This document shows, one piece after another, positions 1-8,624 of a stretch of DNA of 64,000 bases; the first letter of the stretch is position 1; the number at the start of each line of letters is the position of its first letter. Where the stretch lies: NCBI GenBank assembly GCA_023667095.1, contig JAMPAT010000003.1:62001-126000 (forward strand), given 5' to 3'. A program made the position numbers and the translations under genes. The DNA is from Bacteroidales bacterium. Lineage in GTDB: Bacteria > Bacteroidota > Bacteroidia > Bacteroidales > UBA932. The notes beneath the pieces were generated by a model. It was not told the origin of the DNA. It made no database searches and saw nothing but the letters and a program-made list of their open reading frames with translations.

Positions 1-2
1 CG

Positions 3-110
3 CTGTCAAAGGCTGATGATGCGATTGTCCTCGACAATTCCCACATGAATATGGATGAACAGATGAAATGGGTCAAGGATATAATCAAGGAAAGATTTGA
101 AGTAGCATGA
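3..110 (+). CDS. cmk: cytidylate kinase, C-terminal end (partial)
   Basis: Only the last 35 codons are in the window; the gene enters from the left edge. The translated tail contains ADDAIVLDNSHM followed by an amphipathic helix, which matches the end of bacterial CMP/dCMP kinases (ATP-dependent phosphorylation of CMP for nucleotide and phospholipid synthesis). The stop codon overlaps the ispH start as ATGA, so the two genes are probably translationally coupled. The cmk-ispH pairing is common in this phylum. The identification rests on a short tail only. Confidence 0.75.
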   Translation: MSKADDAIVLDNSHMNMDEQMKWVKDIIKERFEVA

Positions 111-1057
111 TTCGTATGGGAATAACGGTGGACATAGACAGCAATTCAGGATTCTGTGCTGGAGTCATCAAGGCAATAAGGAATGCAGAAACTTTCCTTG
201 ATGCGTCTACGCAGGGTGAAAAACTGTATTCTTTAGGTGCTATAGTCCATAATGAGCCTGAACTGGCCAGGCTGGAAAGGAAAGGTCTTGTGACAATTGA
301 CAAGGATGACCTTACGGAAATTTCAGATGCATCGGGCAAGACACTTCTCATAAGGGCACATGGAGAGCCTCCACAGACATACAGGACAGCGGAATCTCTC
401 GGGTTCAAGGTAATAGACTGTACATGTCCGGTTGTACTCAAGCTGCAGAAGGACATTCGTGAAGCATACGCAAGGCAAAAGGCCAGCGGCCGTGACGGGC
501 AGATACTGATATTCGGAAAGATCGGGCATGCGGAAGTACTTGGACTTGTAGGGCAGGCAGACGGAGACGCCCTTGTGATTGAAAACATGTCCATGCTGGA
601 GGAGTCCATATCTTCAGGAAAGATTGACCTCAGTAAGCCTGTCGAGATATTTTCCCAGACAACCAAGAGCCCTGCAGAATACGCTTCGATATGCGCAAGG
701 CTTGAAGAGATGATGGCACATGAAAATGAACTGTCTGTAGAGCATTTCAAGGGACGTGGGCTCCTGTCGGTACACGACACAATCTGCCTGCAGGTAGCAA
801 ACAGGCACTCAAGGCTCTCAAGGTTTGCCTCGGAACATGATGTGATTGTCTTTGTATCCGACAAGGCCAGTTCCAATGGCAAAGTGTTGTGTGACCTATG
901 TAAATCCATGAACATCAGGACATACCACATTGCAAAGGCAGAGGAGATAAAGAAAGAGTGGTTCAGGAAGGACGACAAGGTCGGCGTATGCGGAGCGACA
1001 TCCACCCCTAAGTGGCTGCTGGAGAAAGTGGCTGCAGAAATAGAAAATTTTTGCTAA
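107..1057 (+). CDS. ispH: 4-hydroxy-3-methylbut-2-enyl diphosphate reductase
   Basis: IspH performs the last step of the MEP isoprenoid pathway, reducing HMBPP to IPP and DMAPP with a 4Fe-4S cluster. The three cluster cysteines are visible in their usual contexts: SGFCAGV near the N terminus, the DCTCPVV segment in the middle and VCGATSTPKW near the C terminus. The conserved RAHGEPP and GHAEVLG segments are also present. The length of 316 residues is slightly above the usual 280-315. The start overlaps the cmk stop (ATGA); an in-frame ATG three codons downstream at 116 is an alternative. Confidence 0.95.
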   Translation: MIRMGITVDIDSNSGFCAGVIKAIRNAETFLDASTQGEKLYSLGAIVHNEPELARLERKGLVTIDKDDLTEISDASGKTLLIRAHGEPPQTYRTAESLGFKVIDCTCPVVLKLQKDIREAYARQKASGRDGQILIFGKIGHAEVLGLVGQADGDALVIENMSMLEESISSGKIDLSKPVEIFSQTTKSPAEYASICARLEEMMAHENELSVEHFKGRGLLSVHDTICLQVANRHSRLSRFASEHDVIVFVSDKASSNGKVLCDLCKSMNIRTYHIAKAEEIKKEWFRKDDKVGVCGATSTPKWLLEKVAAEIENFC

Positions 1058-1080
1058 TAGCCGACATTTTCCTAATTTTG
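1050..1080 (+). promoter_or_regulatory. efp promoter (Bacteroidetes -33/-7)
   Basis: TTTG at 1050-1053 is followed after 19 bases by TAATTTTG at 1073-1080, an exact match to the Bacteroidetes sigma-ABfr consensus (TTTG, 19-21 bases, TAnnTTTG). It overlaps the ispH stop and predicts a short leader of about 35 bases for efp. No Shine-Dalgarno sequence precedes the efp ATG; the region is A/T rich instead. Confidence 0.65.
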
Positions 1081-1121
1081 TGGGCTGCAACATAGAACAA
1101 TATATAATTTAATAGTACAAT

Positions 1122-1688
1122 ATGGCAACAACAGCTGATTTCAAAAACGGTCTTTACCTTAATTTCAACGGAAAACCATGCTCTATCGTATGGTTCCAGC
1201 ATGTAAAGCCAGGCAAAGGCCCAGCTTTCGTAAAGACAAAACTCCGTAACCTTGAAAACGGACGTATCCTTGAGAACACTTTCACTGCAGGTGCAAAAAT
1301 CGAGACTATCAATGTAGAGAGGAGACCATACCAGTTCCTTTACAAGGATGAGGATGGATTCAACTTCATGCATGAGGAGACTTTTGAGCAGATTCACCTT
1401 GAAGAGGACCTCGTTGAGAATGCAGACCTCATGAAAGAGGGACAGCATGTGGAGATGATGTTCCTTGCTGACGAGGAGAGGTGCCTTACCTGCGAGCTTC
1501 CTACATACGTAGAGCTTGAAGTCACATATTCAGAGCCTGCTGTAAAGGGAGACACCGCATCTACAAATGCACTTAAGGAAGCGACCCTTGAGACCGGTGC
1601 TATCATCATGGTTCCTCTTTTCATCAACCAGGGAGAGAAAATCCGTGTCAACACAACTGACCGTTCATACGGAGAGCGTGTCAAATAG
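1122..1688 (+). CDS. efp: elongation factor P
   Basis: EF-P binds between the P and E sites of stalled ribosomes and promotes peptide-bond formation at polyproline stretches. The 188-residue length is standard for the three-domain OB/KOW fold. The tip loop PGKGPAF carries Lys32, the position that is beta-lysylated in species with EpmA. The C-terminal part ends in the conserved block around GEKIRVNT and SYGERVK. It is monocistronic: it has its own promoter and is followed by a strong hairpin terminator. Confidence 0.96.
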   Translation: MATTADFKNGLYLNFNGKPCSIVWFQHVKPGKGPAFVKTKLRNLENGRILENTFTAGAKIETINVERRPYQFLYKDEDGFNFMHEETFEQIHLEEDLVENADLMKEGQHVEMMFLADEERCLTCELPTYVELEVTYSEPAVKGDTASTNALKEATLETGAIIMVPLFINQGEKIRVNTTDRSYGERVK

Positions 1689-1710
1689 GACATTACACAT
1701 AAAATAAACA

Positions 1711-1739
1711 AAAAAGCTGGCCTTTCCGGTCAGCTTTTT
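1711..1739. terminator. bidirectional terminator between efp and lptB
   Basis: The inverted repeat AAAAAGCTGGCC / GGTCAGCTTTTT has a five-base loop and one G-U pair. It has A residues on one side and a T run on the other, so it can end transcription from both converging genes. Confidence 0.8.
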
Positions 1740-1746
1740 GTTTATG

Positions 1747-2511
1747 CTACTTCCTGTTCTGGTCCACATATTTTGTGAAGGCGTCCGAGCGTTTGAGTAC
1801 GAAATTGGAGCCAAGGTATTTGGTCCGGACTTCCTCATCGGCGGCAAGTGCCTCTGGAGTACCGCTCTGGAGAATGTTCCCCTCATAGAGAAGATAGGCC
1901 CTGTCAATGATTGCAAGTGTCTCACCTACATTATGGTCAGTAATGATGACACCTATATTCTTGTATTTCAGTTTGGCAATGATATGCTGGATATCTTCGA
2001 CTGCAATCGGGTCAACACCTGCAAAAGGCTCATCCAGCAGGATGAATTTCGGGTCTATGGCAAGCGCACGTGCTATTTCACAGCGTCTGCGCTCTCCTCC
2101 GGAAAGCTGGATACCGAGACTTTTACGGACTTTGTGCAGGTTGAATTCATCAATCAGCGACTCCAGCCTTTCCTTCCTCTCTGCCTTTGTAAAGTTTGAC
2201 ATCTCCATTACAGACATTATATTGTCCTCTACAGACATCTTCCTGAAGACAGATGCCTCCTGGGCGAGATATCCGACTCCTTTCTGTGCCCTCTTGTACA
2301 TAGGAAGCGAGGTAATGTCCTCATCATCAAGATAAATCTTCCCCGCATTGGGGACAATAAGTCCTGTTATCATATAGAAGCTCGTTGTCTTCCCTGCACC
2401 GTTTGGGCCGAGGAATCCGACAATCTCCCCCTGCTCCACCTCCATGGAGACCCCCTTGACAACTGTTCTCGGGCCATATTTCTTGACCAGATTTTCGCAA
2501 CTTAGTTTCAT
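1747..2511 (-). CDS. lptB: LPS export ABC transporter ATP-binding protein LptB
   Basis: LptB is the cytoplasmic ATPase that drives LptFGC to extract lipopolysaccharide from the inner membrane. The sequence shows Walker A (GPNGAGKTT), the signature motif LSGGERRRCEIARAL, Walker B followed by the D-loop (ILLDEPFAGVDP) and the H-loop (ITDHNV). The pattern GGERRR with DEPFAGVDPIAVEDIQ is typical of LptB rather than other ABC ATPases. I place the start at the ATG for MKLSCEN, which gives 254 residues and a 16-base gap after dnaX; a longer frame exists to 2547 but would overlap dnaX. Confidence 0.93.
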   Translation of the reverse strand: MKLSCENLVKKYGPRTVVKGVSMEVEQGEIVGFLGPNGAGKTTSFYMITGLIVPNAGKIYLDDEDITSLPMYKRAQKGVGYLAQEASVFRKMSVEDNIMSVMEMSNFTKAERKERLESLIDEFNLHKVRKSLGIQLSGGERRRCEIARALAIDPKFILLDEPFAGVDPIAVEDIQHIIAKLKYKNIGVIITDHNVGETLAIIDRAYLLYEGNILQSGTPEALAADEEVRTKYLGSNFVLKRSDAFTKYVDQNRK

Positions 2512-2527
2512 GGCATCAATGTTCTTG

Positions 2528-4366
2528 TTATTTAATGTCAAGGCCAAAGTCTGACACCAGGTTCTTGACCTCCTCGTTCTGGTTCATAAGTTCCACCGCC
2601 TTTTCGCCTGGCAGATATGCAATAGGTCCCCTGTCTTCAGACGGGATCACATCTACCCTCAACCTGATACCGGAAGAAGTCAGCATCTGGAAATTACCCT
2701 CCAGTTCATGGAGACATTTCTCCCTTATCCATTCTTTCTGTGCCTCATTCAGCACCTTGAAAGTGACGATCTTGCCTTCATCGGCATCCTCTATTGACAA
2801 TTCCGCAGTAGCTATTGTATTTGCAAGCCTTGGCTTGGAGGCATATACCCCTGCAAGTTCCTGCCATTTCTTCCTTATCTGTTCCTCTGTCAGCTCAACA
2901 TTGGCTGCAAATGTTTCCTGGGAAACAGGAACGGTTTCCTTAACCTCTGTGAGTGACTTTATTGACAAAGTCGGCTGTCCTGAACGCGATGCCCTTGTAC
3001 GGCGTTTTGGTTCCTCTGCCTTATGCTCCCCGACAGAAACCTGTCCTACTGCCGGCTGAGCCTCATGTGCCACCTGAGGCTTATCTGCAGGAGAATCCGG
3101 TACCGGCAATGCAGACGCTGGAAGTTGAGACATTGCAGGAGGAGCAGAATCAGCAGGCTGTGGATGGGCTGCAGTTGGCCTGGATACGGGCTGTACTGCA
3201 GGCATGGCAGACGGCTGTGCAACCTGATGCTGAGGGACTTGCGGCTGTCCTGCCGGAGCGGCTGCCGCAAGAGGAGACATAAGCATCGAAAGGCGCATAA
3301 GGGCGAATTCTATATGCAGTCTCGGATTCACACTTGCCCTATATCCTGTCTCGCAGGCTGTTGTAATTGCGAGCGATTCATACAGGAACTTGAGTGGACA
3401 ACGCATGGCCTGCTCCTGGTATTTCCTTTTCAGGGATTCAGGCAATTCGAGAAGGGCATCAAGGGCAGCACTGCGGCTGACAATAAGATCCCTGAAATGC
3501 GAACTGAGCGCAGCTATGAAATGAAGGGCATTGAACCCCTTTGCCAATATCTCATCGAATTTCAGGAGTGCCGTCGGATAATCCCCTTTCAGGAAAGCAT
3601 CGACAAGCGAGAACGAATACTCGTGGTCAAGGACATTCAGGTTCTTCAGGACATCCTGGTATTTCACATCCGTTCCGCAGAATGCCACAGTCTGGTCAAA
3701 GATTGTCAGAGCATCACGCATGGCTCCGTCAGCCTTTGTGGCAATTACATGCAGGGACTCATCGTCTATATTTATGTTTTCCTTTACAGCTATGTCACGG
3801 AGATTCTTTACAATGTTTTCAACAGTAAGCCTGTTGAAGTCATAGGTCTGGCACCTTGACAGGATAGTGGGAAGAATCTTGTGTTTCTCCGTAGTTGCAA
3901 GTATGAATATCGCATGCGCAGGAGGTTCTTCCAGTGTCTTGAGGAAGGCATTGAATGCGGACTGGGACAGCATGTGCACCTCATCGATGATATATACGCT
4001 GTACCTGCCGACCTGGGGAGGTATCCGGACCTGGTCCATAAGCGCCTTGATGTCGTCCACACCGTTGTTGGATGCAGCATCAAGTTCATGTATGCAATAT
4101 GAACGCCCCTCTGCAAATGACCGGCATGACTCACACTCCCCGCACGGTTCCATGTCTGCAGTCGGGTTTGAACAGTTGATAGTCTTTGCAAATATCCTGG
4201 CAGTACTTGTCTTGCCGACACCGCGCGGTCCACAGAAAAGGTAGGCATGAGCCAGCTGCCCCCTTACGATAGAGTTCTTAAGGGTCTGAGCTATATTGTC
4301 CTGGCCTACCAGGGTACCGAAGGTATCCGGCCTATATTTCCTTGCTGATACTATATATTGTGTCAT
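2528..4366 (-). CDS. dnaX: DNA polymerase III subunit gamma/tau
   Basis: DnaX is the clamp-loader ATPase of the replicative polymerase. The start is set at MTQYIVSARKYRP, the conserved N terminus; upstream in-frame residues are not conserved and overlap the divergent gene. The protein has about 612 residues. The AAA+ domain carries Walker A GPRGVGKTS, a four-Cys zinc module (CSNP, CGECESC), the Walker B/DEVHML segment and the SRC arginine-finger motif. Residues of roughly 370-500 form a low-complexity Ala/Pro/Gln linker, followed by a C-terminal tau-like domain. I did not find a convincing frameshift site for a separate gamma form. Confidence 0.95.
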   Translation of the reverse strand: MTQYIVSARKYRPDTFGTLVGQDNIAQTLKNSIVRGQLAHAYLFCGPRGVGKTSTARIFAKTINCSNPTADMEPCGECESCRSFAEGRSYCIHELDAASNNGVDDIKALMDQVRIPPQVGRYSVYIIDEVHMLSQSAFNAFLKTLEEPPAHAIFILATTEKHKILPTILSRCQTYDFNRLTVENIVKNLRDIAVKENINIDDESLHVIATKADGAMRDALTIFDQTVAFCGTDVKYQDVLKNLNVLDHEYSFSLVDAFLKGDYPTALLKFDEILAKGFNALHFIAALSSHFRDLIVSRSAALDALLELPESLKRKYQEQAMRCPLKFLYESLAITTACETGYRASVNPRLHIEFALMRLSMLMSPLAAAAPAGQPQVPQHQVAQPSAMPAVQPVSRPTAAHPQPADSAPPAMSQLPASALPVPDSPADKPQVAHEAQPAVGQVSVGEHKAEEPKRRTRASRSGQPTLSIKSLTEVKETVPVSQETFAANVELTEEQIRKKWQELAGVYASKPRLANTIATAELSIEDADEGKIVTFKVLNEAQKEWIREKCLHELEGNFQMLTSSGIRLRVDVIPSEDRGPIAYLPGEKAVELMNQNEEVKNLVSDFGLDIK

Positions 4367-4393
4367 AACATACAAAGTTAAGCATAATCTTTG

Positions 4394-4401
4394 TAACTTT
4401 G
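4394..4401 (+). promoter_or_regulatory. candidate -7 element for the 4422 operon
   Basis: TAACTTTG matches the TAnnTTTG -7 consensus 20 bases before the start codon of the next gene. I found no good TTTG at the expected -33 distance, so this is a partial match only. Confidence 0.4.
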
Positions 4402-4421
4402 CTGCAGAAAATGAAATTAGG

Positions 4422-5267
4422 ATGATGAAAAGATTTTTGATTATGGTCGCTGCGGCGATCATTCCTGTTGTAATGTCCGCACAGGCACAGATTACTACCA
4501 AGAAGATGAAACTGGAGGATTTCCCGGAGAAGACCACAAAGATTGTCCTTTCGGGAAATGCATTCCTTGACGGGGAACTGGAGGATGCGGTTAAGAACAA
4601 CTGGCATCTGTCACCATACGAGTTCTGTACAGCTGAAGAGTTTGAAAAGCTTAAAGGAAGCGAAGACTACTATTTCCTCATGACAGTAAAGGGACAGTTC
4701 AGGAAAGAGGCAGAGCCTGGAATAGAGATGCTCTCACTTGTAAAGGGAGGCAAGGGGGCAGACAAGAGTCTCAACAAGATGCTTGAAGTTGTGACAGTAC
4801 CTCTACGTTCCTCGGAATATCCGTCCGGGAGGGAGATTGTATTCATGCCCGCACTAATAGACATAATACAGACACATGTTGTCGCGTCAATGGACAAGGA
4901 CCTGAACGCATACGGAGGCCTCGGGAACTATTGCCTCAATATCACAGAAGCCAAGGGTATGGACATCGTATTCTCTGAAGACGATATCGCAGAAAGTGTA
5001 AACGAGGATACCATGGCAAATATATTCAAGGACAGGGCCAGGACAGCTGACGAGGATGATGTAGACGCCTTGATGGAGCAGAGGGCAGACAATACAGTTG
5101 TCAGCTATGTAGTCGCCCCGTCCGATCCACAGCCTGGTTCGTTCTGCTACAAGATGCTTATCTGCACAAAGACCCATAAGCTCTACTATTTCAGGAAACA
5201 CAAGATCACAGAAAGCACAGGGACGGGATTCCTGACAGAGGACCTGCGCAGAATATGTGCAAGATAG
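4422..5267 (+). CDS. secreted protein of unknown function
   Basis: The product has about 281 residues and begins with a signal peptide (MMKRFLIMVAAAIIPVV, cleavage probably after ASAQA-like SAQAQ). The mature part is mixed alpha/beta and contains no motif I can assign; it has a block of alternating acidic and hydrophobic residues around IVFSEDDIAE and a Tyr/Phe-rich C terminus (KLYYFRKHK). It looks like a conserved envelope protein of Bacteroidales. The start was chosen at the tandem ATGATG because the upstream in-frame codons would read back into dnaX. It heads a three-gene operon with the M16 peptidase and methyltransferase. Confidence 0.75.
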   Translation: MMKRFLIMVAAAIIPVVMSAQAQITTKKMKLEDFPEKTTKIVLSGNAFLDGELEDAVKNNWHLSPYEFCTAEEFEKLKGSEDYYFLMTVKGQFRKEAEPGIEMLSLVKGGKGADKSLNKMLEVVTVPLRSSEYPSGREIVFMPALIDIIQTHVVASMDKDLNAYGGLGNYCLNITEAKGMDIVFSEDDIAESVNEDTMANIFKDRARTADEDDVDALMEQRADNTVVSYVVAPSDPQPGSFCYKMLICTKTHKLYYFRKHKITESTGTGFLTEDLRRICAR

Positions 5268-5283
5268 GGCCAGTTTCGGAAAG

Positions 5284-6555
5284 ATGATTGGAGGAAAGAC
5301 AGAGAGCGGGCTGCAGTATGCTGTCAGGAGAAGCGGTTCTGCTGTAGGATACTGTGCCTTGAGCATAAGGTGCGGCACAAGGGACGAGATGACTGGTGCA
5401 GGCAACGGAGGAAGCTTTCACAGCGGAATTGCACATTTCACGGAACACACCATCTTCAAGGGGACTGACAGGAAATCCGCATCAGTAATCAATGGATATC
5501 TTGACCGCCTGGGCGGTGAACTGAACGCCTACACGACCAAGGAGGAGATTGTGCTCCATGCGACTGTCCTGAAAGAGGACCTAAGGAAAGCTGCCTCGCT
5601 GCTGTTTGAACTTGCTACCTCGCCAACATTTCCTGAGGACGAGGTGACAACTGAGAAAGGTGTTGTAATTGACGAAATCAACTCCTACCGTGATGCTCCG
5701 TCTGAAGAGATCTATGACAAATTTGAGGAGATGCTTTTTGCAGGTCATCCCCTGTCAAATCCGATTCTTGGGACATCTGCCTCTGTAAAGAAAATAACAT
5801 CAATGGAGCTCCTGACATTTATCAGGGAGAAATTTGTCCCAGAGGACATGGCCTTTACTGTAGTTGCAGACATCGATGAGAGGAAAATGGCAAAGATGGC
5901 GGAGGATCTTTCAGGAAAATTCTTCAAGCATTTCAACAGGCCAGCATGCAGTACGGAGGCTTGTCCGGGGAAAAGGCTTTCAAGGGTGAAGGTTCCTGAA
6001 AACATATTTGACAAGACCATAAGCAGAAGGAACCACCAGGTCAACTGTGTCATCGGAGGGCTTGCTCCATCATTGTACGACGAGCGTGAACGGATCGCAA
6101 CAGTGCTGCTCTGCAATATCCTTGGAGGGCCGGCCAACAATTCCATATTGAATTCGGTGCTGAGGGAAAAGAATGGATGGGTATATGGCATCGAATGCTC
6201 ATATACACAATATGCAGACACGGGCATTGTAACCATCTGCCTGGGATGCGACAAGGAGAACCTTGACAAATGCATCAGGGCCATCGACAAGGAACTCGGG
6301 AAGATACAGGCCATACCTTTGTCCACAGGAAGGCTGAAAGCAGCCAAGAAACAGTTGCTCGGCCAGCTGGCCATCAGTTCAGACAATGGCGAGACCCAGT
6401 GTCTGTCCATGGGCAAGTCCCTTCTTGCATACGGCAGCATAGCATCAGACAGCAGCAACAGGGAAAAGATAGAGGGAATCACTGCTGAAGAGATACAGGA
6501 TATGGCAAAGGCCCTTTTTGCCAGGGAAAGGCTTTCAAGGCTGACTTTCATATAG
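5284..6555 (+). CDS. M16 family zinc peptidase (insulinase-like)
   Basis: The inverted zinc motif HXXEH appears as HFTEH, followed about 75 residues later by the second glutamate in EKGVVIDEI, so the zinc site is complete. The 423-residue length is that of one-piece prokaryotic processing-peptidase-like enzymes, which contain an active and an inactive half. The C-terminal half carries a variant of the substrate-binding region around EKNGWVYGIE. There is no signal peptide. I chose ATG 5284 (family-typical N terminus TESGLQYAV); a GTG at 5257 would overlap the upstream gene by 11 bases. Confidence 0.85.
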   Translation: MIGGKTESGLQYAVRRSGSAVGYCALSIRCGTRDEMTGAGNGGSFHSGIAHFTEHTIFKGTDRKSASVINGYLDRLGGELNAYTTKEEIVLHATVLKEDLRKAASLLFELATSPTFPEDEVTTEKGVVIDEINSYRDAPSEEIYDKFEEMLFAGHPLSNPILGTSASVKKITSMELLTFIREKFVPEDMAFTVVADIDERKMAKMAEDLSGKFFKHFNRPACSTEACPGKRLSRVKVPENIFDKTISRRNHQVNCVIGGLAPSLYDERERIATVLLCNILGGPANNSILNSVLREKNGWVYGIECSYTQYADTGIVTICLGCDKENLDKCIRAIDKELGKIQAIPLSTGRLKAAKKQLLGQLAISSDNGETQCLSMGKSLLAYGSIASDSSNREKIEGITAEEIQDMAKALFARERLSRLTFI

Positions 6556-6580
6556 AAAACCCAATATAATTCCAGATTAA

Positions 6581-7270
6581 ATGGACAACATATACAGATA
6601 CATAAAGGATCATTCTTCCGGCCAGACAGATGCCCTCAACTGGATAGAGCGTCAGACAAACATCAGGACCAACCATGCCCGTATGCTTTCAGGGGCCGTA
6701 CAGGGCCGGTTCCTGACAATGATGACAGAGATGATCCGGCCATCAAGGGTTCTGGAACTCGGGACATTCACAGGATATTCTGCGGTATGCATTGCAATGG
6801 GACTTTCCGGTGATGCACATCTTGACACCCTTGAGATAAATGACGAACTTGAAGACCTTATACTTGAGGGGTTCAAGAGAGCAGGAATGGAGGAACGGAT
6901 CTCGCTGCATATCGGGGACTGCAAGGAAACGCTTAAAAAGTTCCGCGCCGGAATGGGCCTTGATGACAGCCATGAGACAGCGGGCCGTACCAAAGGATGC
7001 TCCGCAGGACTCTACGACATGGTCTATATGGATGCCAACAAGAGGGAATACTGTGAGTATTACGAACTTGTATTTGACATGGTGCGCCCGGGAGGCTATA
7101 TCCTTGCCGACAATGTGCTGTGGGACGGAAAAGTATGCGAAATACCGATGCCGCAGGACAGACAGACGCTCGGAATCGCCAGTTTCAACGACATGGTTGC
7201 TGCAGATATGCGTGTTGAATCAGTAATCATTCCTCTCCGCGACGGCCTCAACCTCATAAGAAAGAAATAA
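6581..7270 (+). CDS. class I SAM-dependent O-methyltransferase (COMT-like)
   Basis: The 229-residue protein follows the catechol O-methyltransferase/YrrM family pattern. The SAM-binding motif I is LELGTFTGYSAV, the acidic loop is TLEIND, and the metal-linked segment is YMDANKREYCEYYE followed by GGYILADNVLWDG. Such enzymes methylate small hydroxylated substrates using Mg2+; the real substrate is unknown. It lies 25 bases after the peptidase and converges on murA. A 15-residue insertion (HETAGRTKGCSAG) before the metal motif is unusual for the family. Confidence 0.88.
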   Translation: MDNIYRYIKDHSSGQTDALNWIERQTNIRTNHARMLSGAVQGRFLTMMTEMIRPSRVLELGTFTGYSAVCIAMGLSGDAHLDTLEINDELEDLILEGFKRAGMEERISLHIGDCKETLKKFRAGMGLDDSHETAGRTKGCSAGLYDMVYMDANKREYCEYYELVFDMVRPGGYILADNVLWDGKVCEIPMPQDRQTLGIASFNDMVAADMRVESVIIPLRDGLNLIRKK

Positions 7271-7299
7271 TTCACGGACAACAATGGCATTGCCAGGAC

Positions 7300-8613
7300 T
7301 TACTGGCGGGTGATACGTGCCCCGAGAGCGTTGAGACGCAGGTCAATGTCTTCGTAGCCACGGTCGATCTGCTCGATATTGCCGATGACACTTGTCCCCT
7401 TTGCTGACATGGCTGCAATGAGCAATGCGATACCGGCACGGATGTCCGGTGAAACCATATTATTGGCTTTAAGGCAGAACTTGTGGTCATGACCGATGAC
7501 AACGGCACGGTGAGGATCGCAAAGTATTATCTGCGCCCCCATGTCGATAAGCTTGTCTACAAAGAAAAGACGGCTCTCGAACATCTTCTGGTGTATCAGC
7601 ACACTCCCCTTGCACTGTGTGGCGACAACAAGCATTACACTCAGCAGATCTGGCGTCAATCCAGGCCATGGAGCATCTGCCAAAGTCATTATAGAGCCAT
7701 CCAGGAAAGAGTCAATTACATAGCTCTCCTGCTCAAGGACATAGATGTCATCACCTCTCTGCTCAAGCTGGATGCCGAGCCTGCGGAAACATTCCGGGAT
7801 AATGCCGAGATTTTCGTATGAGACATCCTTTATAGTTATTGCGCTTTGGTTAAGGGCAGCCATCCCGATAAAGCTTCCGACTTCAATCATGTCTGGAAGA
7901 ATCCTTATCTCTGCTCCATGCAGCTTCTCCACACCATTTATTGTCAACAGGTTAGAGCCTATCCCATCTATCTTTGCCCCCATCGAGACAAGAAGACGGC
8001 TAAGCTGCTGTATATAAGGTTCACATGCTGCATTATAGATAGTTGTAGTGCCCTCTGCAAGCGACGCTGCCATAAGGATATTGGCTGTTCCAGTCACAGA
8101 AGCCTCATCCAGAAGCATATAGCTCCCTTTCATCCGCTTTCCCTCAGGCATTGAAAGAAGGAAAGCCTTCTTGTCTGTGTCATATTCAAGTGAAGCTCCG
8201 AGATTTACCATCCCGGTAATATGGGTGTCTACCCTGCGGCGTCCGATCTTGTCACCACCAGGTTTCGGGAAATATGCCCTCCCGAACCTTGCAAGGAGCG
8301 GTCCGACGACCATCACTGAGCCACGCAGGGCCGCACATTTACGGACAAAGTCTTCACTTGCCACATATTCGGCATCTATGTCATCCGCCTTGAAGGTATA
8401 ACGGCCCTTCTCATGCCTGGTGACCGTTACCCCCATACCCTCAAGGAGCAGGATAAGGTTGCGGACATCCAGGATTTCCGGCACATTGGAGATAGTCACC
8501 TCCTCGTCTGTCAACAATACTGCACTGATGACTTCCAGAGCCTCGTTCTTGGCACCCTGCGGACGTATTGTACCGCTCAACTTGTGCCCTCCTTCAATTA
8601 CAAATGAACTCAT
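7300..8613 (-). CDS. murA: UDP-N-acetylglucosamine 1-carboxyvinyltransferase (Cys-to-Asp type)
   Basis: MurA transfers enolpyruvate from PEP to UDP-GlcNAc, the first committed step of peptidoglycan synthesis. The 437-residue protein has the N-terminal GGHKLSGTIRPQGAKNEA segment and the EPSP-synthase fold repeats. The active-site loop reads PGGDKIGRRRVD: Asp121 replaces the cysteine that reacts with PEP and fosfomycin in E. coli (codon at 8251-8253). This is known in Mycobacterium and Chlamydia and predicts target-level fosfomycin insensitivity. It sits 11 bases downstream of murB in the same operon. Confidence 0.95.
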   Translation of the reverse strand: MSSFVIEGGHKLSGTIRPQGAKNEALEVISAVLLTDEEVTISNVPEILDVRNLILLLEGMGVTVTRHEKGRYTFKADDIDAEYVASEDFVRKCAALRGSVMVVGPLLARFGRAYFPKPGGDKIGRRRVDTHITGMVNLGASLEYDTDKKAFLLSMPEGKRMKGSYMLLDEASVTGTANILMAASLAEGTTTIYNAACEPYIQQLSRLLVSMGAKIDGIGSNLLTINGVEKLHGAEIRILPDMIEVGSFIGMAALNQSAITIKDVSYENLGIIPECFRRLGIQLEQRGDDIYVLEQESYVIDSFLDGSIMTLADAPWPGLTPDLLSVMLVVATQCKGSVLIHQKMFESRLFFVDKLIDMGAQIILCDPHRAVVIGHDHKFCLKANNMVSPDIRAGIALLIAAMSAKGTSVIGNIEQIDRGYEDIDLRLNALGARITRQ

Positions 8614-8624
8614 TTCTTTTCTTT

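Noticed and set aside
107..1005. Long open frame of 306 codons on the opposite strand of ispH
   Set aside because: It is antisense to a clearly conserved gene, is Ser/Pro/Cys-rich and has no recognisable motif; it arises from the codon bias of ispH.
5745..6551. 268-codon antisense frame under the M16 peptidase
   Set aside because: It is Ser/Met-rich without motifs; the peptidase has an intact zinc site on the other strand.
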